DNA of 64,000 nt from Arcanobacterium sp. (GTDB taxonomy: Bacteria; Actinomycetota; Actinomycetes; Actinomycetales; Actinomycetaceae). Of this stretch, positions 19,296-26,517 are shown one piece after another; position 1 is the first letter of the stretch, and the number at the start of each line of letters is the position of its first letter. The DNA is taken from NCBI GenBank assembly GCA_022778805.1, contig JALFSN010000001.1, forward strand, positions 62,001-126,000, given 5' to 3'. The position numbers were made by a program, and so were the translations under genes. Below the pieces are notes generated by a model. That model was not told the origin of the DNA. It worked only from the letters and a program-made list of their open reading frames with translations, and ran no database searches.

Positions 19296-19301
19296 TAGAA
19301 T
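19296..19301 (+). promoter_or_regulatory. Candidate -10 element of a leaderless fmt mRNA
   Basis: TAGAAT ends 7 bases before the fmt ATG (19309), with no Shine-Dalgarno in between. Confidence 0.45.
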
Positions 19302-19308
19302 ACGAGAT

Positions 19309-20448
19309 ATGAGAATTATTTTTGCTGGAACTCCAGCTGTAGCGGCACTGGCTTTGAGCGAGTTAGCCATCCACCATGATGTGGCAGCGGTGCTCACTCG
19401 CGCCCCAGCTCCACGTGGACGCAAGCGAGTGCTCACTCCCTCACCAGTGCATGAACGGGCACAGGAATTAGGCTTGAGAGTGCTCACTCCCCGCACGTTG
19501 AAAGATCCGGCCGTGCTCGCAGATCTTGCTTCACTGCACGCTGATGCAGTAGCGGTGGTGGCATATGGCTTAATGGTGCCACCGCAGGCTTTGGAACTCA
19601 CTCGCTACGGGTGGTTCAATTTGCATTTTTCTGCCTTGCCGCAGTGGAGAGGAGCCGCTCCAGTGCAGTATGCCATCGCCGCAGGTGCCCACACGATTGG
19701 TACGTCAGTCTTCCGCATTGACCACGGCCTTGATACCGGCCCTATCGCGAGTCTCGTCGAGCATCCTGTGGATGCCCAGGCCACAGCGGGGGAAATTTTA
19801 ATCGATCTGGCTCACAGCGGTGCAGAGCAACTCTCGGCTACGCTTGACGCCATTGCGGCAGGAACGGTGCAGCTATTACCGCAGCAGGGCACGGCCACAT
19901 ATGCTCCTAGCCTTTCCACGCGAGACTCTCAGATTCCCTGGGATGCTGCTGCTGAAGAGATCGTCAATATCGTGCGGGCATACACGCCAGAGCCAGGCGC
20001 GTGGAGCACAGTGAATGGGCAGCGCGTAAAAATTTCACGCGCTGCTGTGGCTCCAGCTGCATTGCCAGCTGTAGGGCAAGCCTCCTTACCAGTCTCAGAT
20101 GCTACTGTCGTAACGACTGCAGCGGATAGCGCCGTCCAGCAGGCGCATTCTCCCATACCGGAGCCTCTGCAGCTACAGCCTGGGCAGATATATCGCGGTG
20201 CAGGTGGGTATCCACTCGTCGGCACTGCTACAAGCGCTCTGGAGCTTCGAGAGGTGACGCCGGCTGGTAAGCGCACAATGGATGGCGCGGCTTGGGCACG
20301 TGGTCTGCACGGGGAACATCTGTCGTTTGAGTACCGTGAAAGTGAGCAGGGAGAGAGCGGAGAGCGTACATCGGCGCGACGTGGGGGTACGGCGTACACT
20401 CGCACTGCGGAGCGCACTCGCATTGCACGGGAAGAGAGTCAGCTATGA
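19309..20448 (+). CDS. fmt: Methionyl-tRNA formyltransferase
   Basis: 379 residues from ATG 19309 (MRIIFAGTPAVAALAL), the family N-terminus; an upstream in-frame start at 19237 is rejected. It formylates initiator Met-tRNA. The active-site Asn and His lie in FNLHFSALPQWRGAAPVQ and the Asp in HGLDTGP. The protein is longer than the usual 310 residues: an Ala/Ser/Val-rich insert (about 245-290) interrupts the C-terminal OB domain and the last 35 residues are hydrophilic and repetitive in Arg, Glu and Ser. Its end overlaps rsmB (ATGA). Confidence 0.95.
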   Translation: MRIIFAGTPAVAALALSELAIHHDVAAVLTRAPAPRGRKRVLTPSPVHERAQELGLRVLTPRTLKDPAVLADLASLHADAVAVVAYGLMVPPQALELTRYGWFNLHFSALPQWRGAAPVQYAIAAGAHTIGTSVFRIDHGLDTGPIASLVEHPVDAQATAGEILIDLAHSGAEQLSATLDAIAAGTVQLLPQQGTATYAPSLSTRDSQIPWDAAAEEIVNIVRAYTPEPGAWSTVNGQRVKISRAAVAPAALPAVGQASLPVSDATVVTTAADSAVQQAHSPIPEPLQLQPGQIYRGAGGYPLVGTATSALELREVTPAGKRTMDGAAWARGLHGEHLSFEYRESEQGESGERTSARRGGTAYTRTAERTRIAREESQL

Positions 20449-21884
20449 GCAATCGTCGCCCCACCCATTGGCGCCCTGGACGCCAAGATTCTGACCCCGC
20501 TCGACTGGTGGTATTCGAGACACTCATGGCGGTGCACTGTGACGGCGCCTACGCCAATATTGAGCTGCCTCATCAGATTCGCCGCGCACACTTGAATCGG
20601 CAAGACTCCGCTTATGCGACAAATCTGTGCTACGGCACGCTGCGTATGCAGGGGCGATGGGATGCCATTGCAGAGCACTGCACCGGAGGGCGCGCCGTCG
20701 CATCTCTCGATTCTGACGTGCTCGTCCTCGTGCGCATGGGGATACATCAACTGCTGGGCTTGGGCACCCCTGCTCACGCGGCTATTTACGAGAGCGTCAA
20801 ACTTGCCCGTAATGAAATCGGCACCGGAGCATCAGGATTTGTGAACGCCGTGTTGCACCGCGTGAGTGAACGCAGCGAACGGCAGTGGCGAGATCAGCTC
20901 ATCGCCGATGCTGGCGGGCACATCAATTCGGCACAATTCCTCTCCCAGTGGTTTTCGCATCCGAGATGGATTGTGCGGGCGATAGATGAGGCTTTGAAAG
21001 CGAATGGTCGTACGCATTCGGAGCTGCTCTCCGTGCTGGCAGCAGACAATAAGCCGGCTCCGGTAGCACTGGCTGCCCGTGATATCTCCGTGCAGGATTT
21101 GCGCGCAGATATTGAACGTGGCCATATGAACAGCACTCCTGGCTCGCTTGTAAGCAGCGCCGTGCGGCTCGATGGGGGAGATCCTGGTCGGGTGTTTGCA
21201 GTGCGTGATGCACGCGCGGGGGTGCAGGATGAAGGTAGCCAGTTAGTGGCGCGCACGTTTACGGCAGTGCCGATAGCCGGACGCGACGAGCTGTGGCTCG
21301 ATATGTGTGCTGGCCCAGGTGGAAAGACTGCTACCATTGCGGCCATCGCTGGCCAACGAGGAGCGCAGGTACGAGCTAATGAACTCCATGAGCACCGCCT
21401 CGATTTGGTGGAGCAGGCGGTGGTTCCGTGGAATGATATCGTGCAGCTGCGCTGCGGTGATGGACGTGACCTCGCAGCGATGGAGCCAGGCGTGTACGAC
21501 AGAGTGTTACTTGACGCTCCCTGCACCGGAATTGGTGCACTGCGGCGGCGTCCAGAGGCGCGCTGGCGAAAGCGTGCTGGTGACGGCATTGATCTAGCCC
21601 AATTGCAGGGAGAGTTGCTCGACGCTGCGCTGACGTGCACGAGAGCGGGAGGAATCATCCTGTATTCCACGTGCTCGCCGTATTTGCGTGAGACTCGCGA
21701 CGTCATCGAGAATTTTCTCGCGCGCCATCCTCACGCTGAGCTGCTCGATGCGCCAGCTATTGCGAGTGGACAATCGCTCATGGAGCTCACAGGCGTGGGC
21801 GGGCATCTGCAGCTGTGGCAAGATAGACACGAGAGCGATGCCATGTATATGGCGATTGTACGTAAAACCAACGACGCTGAGTGA
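20445..21884 (+). CDS. rsmB: 16S rRNA (cytosine-967-C5) methyltransferase RsmB
   Basis: 479 residues. The N-terminal NusB-like RNA-binding domain (about 20-150) is followed by a SAM-dependent methyltransferase: DMCAGPGGKTATIAAIAG, LLDAPCTGIGALRRRPEARW (motif IV with Cys) and LYSTCSPYLRETRDV (catalytic Cys in motif VI). It begins in the fmt stop, indicating co-translation. fmt-rsmB-rpe is a conserved actinobacterial order. Confidence 0.94.
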   Translation: MSNRRPTHWRPGRQDSDPARLVVFETLMAVHCDGAYANIELPHQIRRAHLNRQDSAYATNLCYGTLRMQGRWDAIAEHCTGGRAVASLDSDVLVLVRMGIHQLLGLGTPAHAAIYESVKLARNEIGTGASGFVNAVLHRVSERSERQWRDQLIADAGGHINSAQFLSQWFSHPRWIVRAIDEALKANGRTHSELLSVLAADNKPAPVALAARDISVQDLRADIERGHMNSTPGSLVSSAVRLDGGDPGRVFAVRDARAGVQDEGSQLVARTFTAVPIAGRDELWLDMCAGPGGKTATIAAIAGQRGAQVRANELHEHRLDLVEQAVVPWNDIVQLRCGDGRDLAAMEPGVYDRVLLDAPCTGIGALRRRPEARWRKRAGDGIDLAQLQGELLDAALTCTRAGGIILYSTCSPYLRETRDVIENFLARHPHAELLDAPAIASGQSLMELTGVGGHLQLWQDRHESDAMYMAIVRKTNDAE

Positions 21885-21923
21885 TGATGTGAGTGTCCGT
21901 TGGGGCGATCGTTAGACTTGTCG

Positions 21924-21968
21924 GTAGCCGAACTGCAAGTAGCCAGAGCGCAAATAGCGAGCGCTAGA
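21924..21968 (+). repeat. Degenerate 15-bp tandem repeat between rsmB and rpe
   Basis: Three consecutive 15-base units (beginning GTAGCCGAACTGCAA, GTAGCCAGAGCGCAA, then ATAGCGAGCGCTAGA) resemble each other. The function is unknown; it may be replication slippage in a non-coding gap. Confidence 0.35.
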
Positions 21969-22048
21969 GTGCGAGTAGTTCCGCAGGTGGCGTCGTGGTT
22001 GCGACAGTGAAACTGGTAGCAGTGAGTCTGATAGCAGAGTGAGGTTGT

Positions 22049-22768
22049 ATGAGCGTGCGGATTAGCCCCTCAATTTTGACTAGTGATTTTGCAAATTTGA
22101 GCGCAGAGCTGAGCAAAATCAGCAGTGCAGACTGGGCTCACATCGACGTCATGGATGGACATTTCGTGCCTAACTTGACCTTAGGCGTGCCAGTGGTGGA
22201 GTCGATTGTAGCTGCCTCGCCGCTGCCAGTGGACTGCCATCTGATGATTGACGATCCTGATCGTTGGGCGCCGCAGTACGTCGAGGTGGGAGCTCGTTCC
22301 GTCACGTTTCATGCGGAAGCGGCACATGCTCCGATCCGTCTTGCGCGTGAGATTCGCTCTATGGGAGCTCGCGCTGGTCTCGCCGTCAAACCTACGAGCG
22401 CTATCGAGCCATATTTGGAGCTCCTCGACGAGTTCGACATGCTTTTGATTATGACGGTGGAACCTGGCTTTGGCGGCCAAAAGTTCATCGAGCAGATGAT
22501 GCCTAAAGTGCGCCGGACGCGCGAAGCGGTGGCACGGAGCGGGCTCGATGTGTGGATTCAGGTAGATGGCGGAATTTCGCGTACGACGATTGAACTCGCT
22601 GCAGATTCTGGTGCAGACACGTTCGTGGCCGGCTCGGCGGTGTTTAATGCGCAGAGCGCCAGCGATGAGATTGCCGCACTGCGCGATGTGGCGCTCCAGC
22701 ACAGCTGCGGCAGCTCCCGTTCCTCGTTACGTGCTAAGAACGTTACTGGGCAAAACGTTGCCGAGTGA
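22049..22768 (+). CDS. rpe: Ribulose-phosphate 3-epimerase
   Basis: 239 residues; TIM-barrel enzyme that interconverts ribulose-5-phosphate and xylulose-5-phosphate in the pentose phosphate pathway. Motifs: [29 protein letters not shown] (metal-binding His and Asp), [19 protein letters not shown] and VDGGISRTT with VAGSAVF. About 20 residues longer at the C-terminus than the standard enzyme. ATG 22049 follows a GAGG ribosome binding site. It is the last gene of the fmt-rsmB-rpe block, upstream of the FMN riboswitch. Confidence 0.96.
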   Translation: MSVRISPSILTSDFANLSAELSKISSADWAHIDVMDGHFVPNLTLGVPVVESIVAASPLPVDCHLMIDDPDRWAPQYVEVGARSVTFHAEAAHAPIRLAREIRSMGARAGLAVKPTSAIEPYLELLDEFDMLLIMTVEPGFGGQKFIEQMMPKVRRTREAVARSGLDVWIQVDGGISRTTIELAADSGADTFVAGSAVFNAQSASDEIAALRDVALQHSCGSSRSSLRAKNVTGQNVAE

Positions 22769-22846
22769 TGATGTGTCATGCTGTGTGCGGATGCATAGAG
22801 CGTGCCCGTCCTATTGCGAGGTGCATTGCGAGAGGCGAGACGCTCT

Positions 22847-22874
22847 TTGAGAAGAGAGCTGGCGGGTCTATACT
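22847..22874 (+). promoter_or_regulatory. Candidate promoter of the FMN-riboswitch operon
   Basis: TTGAGA (22847-22852) and TATACT (22869-22874) are separated by 16 bases. The predicted transcription start falls at about 22881, immediately before the first riboswitch helix, so the whole aptamer would be transcribed. Confidence 0.55.
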
Positions 22875-22887
22875 GAGGGGGCACATG

Positions 22888-23008
22888 CGTGCGCCAGGGT
22901 CAGTGAAAGTCTGAACCGGCGGTGATAGTCCGCGAACCAAAGCACTCGCTTTGGCCGATGGGGTGAAATTCCTCAACCGACGGTTAGAGTCCGGATGGGA
23001 GGCACACG
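22888..23008 (+). promoter_or_regulatory. FMN riboswitch (RFN element)
   Basis: The conserved blocks occur in the right order: GTGAAAGTCTGAACC, GGCGGTGATAGTCCGCGA, a variable stem, GATGGGGTGAAATTCCTCAA, CCGACGGTTAGAGTCCGGAT. The closing helix P1 pairs CGTGCGCC (22888-22895) with GGCACACG (23001-23008), with one mismatch. The family binds FMN and normally switches riboflavin synthesis or transport genes off when FMN is plentiful. A terminator hairpin follows directly. Confidence 0.95.
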
Positions 23009-23039
23009 GCGTGGCAACTGCTGTTGCCGCGCACTTTTT
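23009..23039 (+). terminator. Riboswitch expression-platform terminator
   Basis: A 10-pair stem (23009-23018 with 23023-23032, one G-T wobble) with loop TGCT, then AC and five T residues (23035-23039). It begins the base after P1 of the FMN aptamer, so FMN binding would be expected to favour premature termination before the ABC transporter gene 67 bases further on. Confidence 0.85.
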
Positions 23040-23106
23040 GCTCTCCCCATGACGCCTGGCGGGCGTACGCGCAGATGCGTGATATGCAGTCGAGAGGCAC
23101 GGGGAA

Positions 23107-23868
23107 ATGAAACGAGCATCATGGGTTCCTCCACTAGTTGTGGCTGCCGTGCTGCTCGGAGCATGGGTCGTGACGACGGCATGGGGGATCGTCCCCGCTT
23201 TTGCTCTTCCCAGCCCACATATGGTGCTGCAGCGGCTCATGGCCGGTTTTACAGGAGGCTACCTGGGGCAGGCTCTGCTATCCACCGTGCGCGAGGCGTC
23301 GCTGGGCTGCGTGACGGCGGCACTAATCGGGATTCCGCTCGGCGTGGCTATCGCGCATTTTAGACTGTTCAGCGCCGCCGTCGAGCCTTACTTAGCGGCG
23401 TCTCAAGCCATTCCAGCTATTGCCATCGCTCCGCTGCTCGTCACCTGGGTGGGCTATGGCACGACGGCGATCGTCGTGCTGTGCACGATTATGGTGGTCT
23501 TTCCCGTCATCGTCTCAACTGCTGTGGGCATACGGCAGATCAGCACTGAAGTGCTGGAGGCGGCGCGCCTCGATGGAGCCGGAGGCCTCACGCTGGTGCG
23601 CCGCATTGAAATTCCGCTGGCGGGGCCAAATATCATGGCAGGTCTGCGCACCGGATTTACCTTAGCCATGACGGGCGCCGTCGTGGGAGAGATGGTGATT
23701 GGCGGGGAAAGAGGACTTGGCATCGAGCTTGTGAGCGCCCAGCACGTGAACGATGTCCCTGGCATGTTTGCCACGATTACTCTGCTGGCCGTGGTGGCAG
23801 TTGGGATTTATCTCGTGCTGCGCATCTTGGAAAATATTGTGCTCGCAGCCACTCAAGAGGCGGCCTAG
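23107..23868 (+). CDS. ABC transporter permease, predicted riboflavin importer (RibX-like)
   Basis: 253 residues with about six membrane segments and the BPD-type permease EAA loop (EAARLDGAGGLTLVRRIEIP LAGPN, about residues 155-180). It resembles SsuC/ThiX/TauC-type permeases. Because it is the first gene behind an FMN riboswitch and is followed by a THI5/NMT1-type binding protein, I assign it to the predicted RibXY riboflavin transporter type. No ATP-binding protein gene is adjacent. GAGAGG 9 bases before the ATG is the probable ribosome binding site. An alternative substrate (a thiamine precursor or sulfonate) is made unlikely by the riboswitch. Confidence 0.85.
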   Translation: MKRASWVPPLVVAAVLLGAWVVTTAWGIVPAFALPSPHMVLQRLMAGFTGGYLGQALLSTVREASLGCVTAALIGIPLGVAIAHFRLFSAAVEPYLAASQAIPAIAIAPLLVTWVGYGTTAIVVLCTIMVVFPVIVSTAVGIRQISTEVLEAARLDGAGGLTLVRRIEIPLAGPNIMAGLRTGFTLAMTGAVVGEMVIGGERGLGIELVSAQHVNDVPGMFATITLLAVVAVGIYLVLRILENIVLAATQEAA

Positions 23869-23869
23869 T

Positions 23870-24070
23870 ATGAACTTCGCCGGTGAATCTTCTGCGTCGA
23901 TATATCGGTGCATACCGCTCACTATCCCGTATGCCGATGCCGCCCTCGTGAATATCAACGTCGCATCTGCACGCACCGACGTCGCACCGGCGCTCACAGC
24001 GGTCATGAGGCACAGATATCGCTCATCGGGTGAAGCGCCATGCGCCAAGCTAAGCGCCATTATGCAGTGA
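23870..24070 (+). CDS. Possible small ORF between the permease and binding protein genes
   Basis: 66 codons starting one base after the permease stop, with AAGAGG about 9 bases upstream. It contains CIPLTIPYADAALVNINV but no motif I recognise and no ATPase feature. It may be a small coupled protein, the decayed remnant of a lost gene, or chance. Confidence 0.25.
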   Translation: MNFAGESSASIYRCIPLTIPYADAALVNINVASARTDVAPALTAVMRHRYRSSGEAPCAKLSAIMQ

Positions 24071-24078
24071 AAATTGAC

Positions 24079-24116
24079 AGACCTCATGTAATGAAAAAAG
24101 ACCTCATGTAATGAAA
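24079..24116 (+). repeat. Two tandem 18-bp direct repeats upstream of the binding protein gene
   Basis: AGACCTCATGTAATGAAA occurs at 24079-24096 and again at 24099-24116, period 20 bases. The second copy ends 18 bases before the ATG at 24135. It may be a slippage product or a protein-binding site. Confidence 0.6.
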
Positions 24117-24134
24117 TACGGAGAAAGGAACACC

Positions 24135-25160
24135 ATGAAAAAGTGTATGAGCAAGACTCTGGCACTCCTCGGGGCAGGATTGCTCGCGTTAGCTGGCTGC
24201 AGTGACGCTACTGTACCGGCGGCGCACAGTGGCTCTGGCGAGGCCTCACCTGCTGACAATGCCTCCATAACGGTTGGTCTCACGTATGTGCCAGATGTTC
24301 AATTTGCGCCGCTCTATGTGGCTGCAGAAAAGGGATACTTCACCAAGCACGGCGTGAACGTCACACTCCGTCACCACGGCGCACAAGAGTCGCTGCTCGG
24401 GGCGCTTGCAGCAGGGGAGGAAGATATCGTCTTTGCCGGTGGAGATGAAATGCTCCAGGGGCGTTCCACAGGGATTGACGTGGTGAACTGGGCGACGATG
24501 TACCAGCGCTATCCTGCAGTGCTGATTGTGTCGGAAGATTCCGGCGTCACCTCGTGGGAGGATATGGCTGGAAAAACTGTCGGCTTGCCTGGAGAATACG
24601 GCGAGAATTATTATGGCCTGCTCGCAGCCCTCAAAGATCACAATTTAGAGGGCAAAGTGACTGTGAAATCCATTGGATACACGCAGACGGCAGCTGTGCA
24701 AAACAAGCAGGTGGATGGCGTCATCGGGTTTGAAAATAACGACGTCATCGCCATGGAAAATGCCGGCCTGAAAGTGCGTGTTATTCCGCTCGTCTCGGGG
24801 GATCTGCCGCTGATCGGAGTGGGCTTTGGTTCGTTGAGCACCAATATCCGCCCGCAGGTGTACAAAGAATTCTTAGCAGCCGTGTATGAGGGCGTACAGA
24901 GCGCAAAGCAGGATCCTGAAGCGACGCTGACCATCACCGCGAAGCAGGTGCCATCGCTCACTGACCCTGACAAACGTGCCGTGGCGAAGAAAGTGTTGGA
25001 TGCCACCTTGAAGCTCTATGAGGGAAGCAGTACTTTTGGCCAGCAAGACGGCGCAAAATGGGATGCCATGGCACAGTTTATGCTCGATCAAGGACTCATC
25101 AAACAGGCCGTACCGGCAAAAGAGGCATTCACCACTGACGTAGTTTCAGCCCAGGAGTGA
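24135..25160 (+). CDS. ABC transporter substrate-binding lipoprotein, predicted riboflavin-binding (RibY-like, THI5/NMT1 family)
   Basis: 341 residues from ATG 24135 with AGAAAGGA upstream; ATG 24111 is rejected because the signal peptide begins MKKCMSKTLALLGAG. The lipobox is LALAGC, so the mature protein is anchored on the outer face of the membrane at that Cys, acylated in part by Lnt (33067). The body shows the NMT1/THI5 pattern: VGLTYVPDVQFAPLYVAAEK, GAQESLLGALAAGEEDIVFAG and AGKTVGLPGEYGENYYGLLA. Co-regulation by the FMN riboswitch points to riboflavin as ligand. Related proteins bind thiamine precursors or nitrate, so the ligand remains inferred. Confidence 0.85.
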   Translation: MKKCMSKTLALLGAGLLALAGCSDATVPAAHSGSGEASPADNASITVGLTYVPDVQFAPLYVAAEKGYFTKHGVNVTLRHHGAQESLLGALAAGEEDIVFAGGDEMLQGRSTGIDVVNWATMYQRYPAVLIVSEDSGVTSWEDMAGKTVGLPGEYGENYYGLLAALKDHNLEGKVTVKSIGYTQTAAVQNKQVDGVIGFENNDVIAMENAGLKVRVIPLVSGDLPLIGVGFGSLSTNIRPQVYKEFLAAVYEGVQSAKQDPEATLTITAKQVPSLTDPDKRAVAKKVLDATLKLYEGSSTFGQQDGAKWDAMAQFMLDQGLIKQAVPAKEAFTTDVVSAQE

Positions 25161-25186
25161 AAATTCTGCTCAGATGAGAATTCTTA

Positions 25187-25192
25187 TAGACT
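25187..25192 (+). promoter_or_regulatory. Candidate -10 element for leaderless hisE
   Basis: TAGACT ends 6 bases before the hisE ATG (25199), and no ribosome binding site lies between. Confidence 0.4.
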
Positions 25193-25198
25193 GGCGCT

Positions 25199-25462
25199 AT
25201 GAAGACTTTTGACCAACTCTTTGAAGAGCTTTCAGATAAAGCGACAACCCGTCCCGTGGGTTCTGGCACCGTGAACGAACTCGATGCCGGAATCCACGCT
25301 ATTGGAAAGAAAATTGTGGAAGAGGCCGGAGAGGTGTGGCTTGCGGCTGAATACCAGAGCGATGATGAACTCGCTGAAGAAGTATCGCAGTTGCTCTATC
25401 ACGCGCAGGTGATGCTGCTGGCGCGAGGGCTCACACTCGCTGACGTCTACCGCTATCTTTAG
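25199..25462 (+). CDS. hisE: Phosphoribosyl-ATP pyrophosphatase
   Basis: 87 residues, standard size for the stand-alone enzyme. It performs the second step of histidine synthesis. MazG-like four-helix motifs are visible: [15 protein letters not shown] (metal-binding EEAxE) and [22 protein letters not shown]. Together with hisG downstream it forms the hisE-hisG pair that in many actinobacteria sits apart from the other his genes and next to the riboflavin region. Confidence 0.95.
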   Translation: MKTFDQLFEELSDKATTRPVGSGTVNELDAGIHAIGKKIVEEAGEVWLAAEYQSDDELAEEVSQLLYHAQVMLLARGLTLADVYRYL

Positions 25463-25603
25463 TCTCGCTAACGTCTACAGTCATTTTTAACGACGTAATT
25501 ATTTTTTAGTGACGTAAGTAAAACAGCTGATACCGATGAGCTGATACGATATGTGGCTACTGCCATACCAGCAAAGGTGAGCGCCGATCAGAGGGAGAGA
25601 GAC

Positions 25604-26449
25604 ATGTTGCGCATTGCCGTACCGAATAAGGGATCACTGTCCGAGCCAGCCATCTCGATGCTCAAGGAAGCTGGTTACCATCAGCGGCGCTCCACCAGGG
25701 AACTCTCTTTTCGTGACGACGAAAACGGCGTGGAGTTTTTCTACATTCGTCCTCGTGACGTCGCCGTCTACGTCGGTGCTGGCACCGTCGATGTGGGCAT
25801 CACCGGCCGCGATTTACTGCTAGATTCGGGGGCCCACGCCGTCGAACACCGCCCACTTAACTTTGCCCGTTCAACGTTCCGCTTTGCCGCTCCTGAGAAT
25901 ACGGCTCGCAGTGTGCGCGAGCTAGACGGAAAACGGATTGCCACCTCCTACGACCACCTGCTCACCACCTACCTTGCTGCGAAAGGGGTGAACGCCGAGA
26001 TCGTGCACCTCGATGGAGCAGTGGAATCATCCGTTCGCTTAGGAATTGCCGACGCGATTGCAGACGTCGTAGAAACGGGCACGACGCTGCGGGCAGCGGG
26101 TCTGGAGGTCTTTGGCGATCCATTGCTGACGTCTGAAGCTGTACTCATTCGCCGCGATGGTGCTGACGTGACGCGGGAGCTGCAGATTCTCGACGGTCGA
26201 CTAGAGGGCGTCATTATGGCACGTTCGTACGTGGTGATGGACTACGATTGCCACCAAGATTTACTGGCGCAAGCAGTTGAGGTGGCTCCAGGGTATCAAA
26301 GCCCGACGATTTCTCCGTTGCATGAGAAAGGTTGGTTTGCGGTGCGCACCATGGTGGAGCGGGCGAAGATGAACGCCGTCATGGATGAGCTTCACGCTCT
26401 TGGAGCTCGCGGGATTATCGTGACGCCGATCCTCACATCTCGCATCTGA
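25604..26449 (+). CDS. hisG: ATP phosphoribosyltransferase, long form
   Basis: 281 residues from ATG 25604 (MLRIAVPNKGSLSE), with GGGAGAGAG upstream; the upstream start at 25553 is rejected. First step of histidine synthesis. Visible: GTVDVGITGRDLL, the PRPP-binding region AIADVVETGTTLRAAGLEV, and a C-terminal regulatory ACT-like domain (about 210-281) ending GARGIIVTPILTSRI, typical of the histidine-inhibited long form that needs no HisZ. Confidence 0.96.
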   Translation: MLRIAVPNKGSLSEPAISMLKEAGYHQRRSTRELSFRDDENGVEFFYIRPRDVAVYVGAGTVDVGITGRDLLLDSGAHAVEHRPLNFARSTFRFAAPENTARSVRELDGKRIATSYDHLLTTYLAAKGVNAEIVHLDGAVESSVRLGIADAIADVVETGTTLRAAGLEVFGDPLLTSEAVLIRRDGADVTRELQILDGRLEGVIMARSYVVMDYDCHQDLLAQAVEVAPGYQSPTISPLHEKGWFAVRTMVERAKMNAVMDELHALGARGIIVTPILTSRI

Positions 26450-26470
26450 ACGCATCTAAAGATGTGTTCA
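26447..26470 (+). terminator. Hairpin overlapping the hisG stop
   Basis: TGAACGCATCT (26447-26457) pairs with AGATGTGTTCA (26460-26470) over 11 pairs with one G-T; the stop codon is in the left arm. There is no T-run. Probably a terminator or mRNA-end stabiliser. Confidence 0.45.
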
Positions 26471-26505
26471 GCGCATGCGTGATAAGTGCGGCAGCGTCAC
26501 TGGGC

Positions 26506-26511
26506 TAAACT
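26506..26511 (+). promoter_or_regulatory. Candidate -10 element for leaderless pafBC
   Basis: TAAACT ends 6 bases before the pafBC ATG at 26518; no ribosome binding site. Confidence 0.45.
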
Positions 26512-26517
26512 GAGACT

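Noticed and set aside
20894-21706. 270-codon minus-strand frame opposite rsmB
   Set aside because: Compositionally biased (Ser, Pro, Arg) and opposite a full-length conserved methyltransferase.
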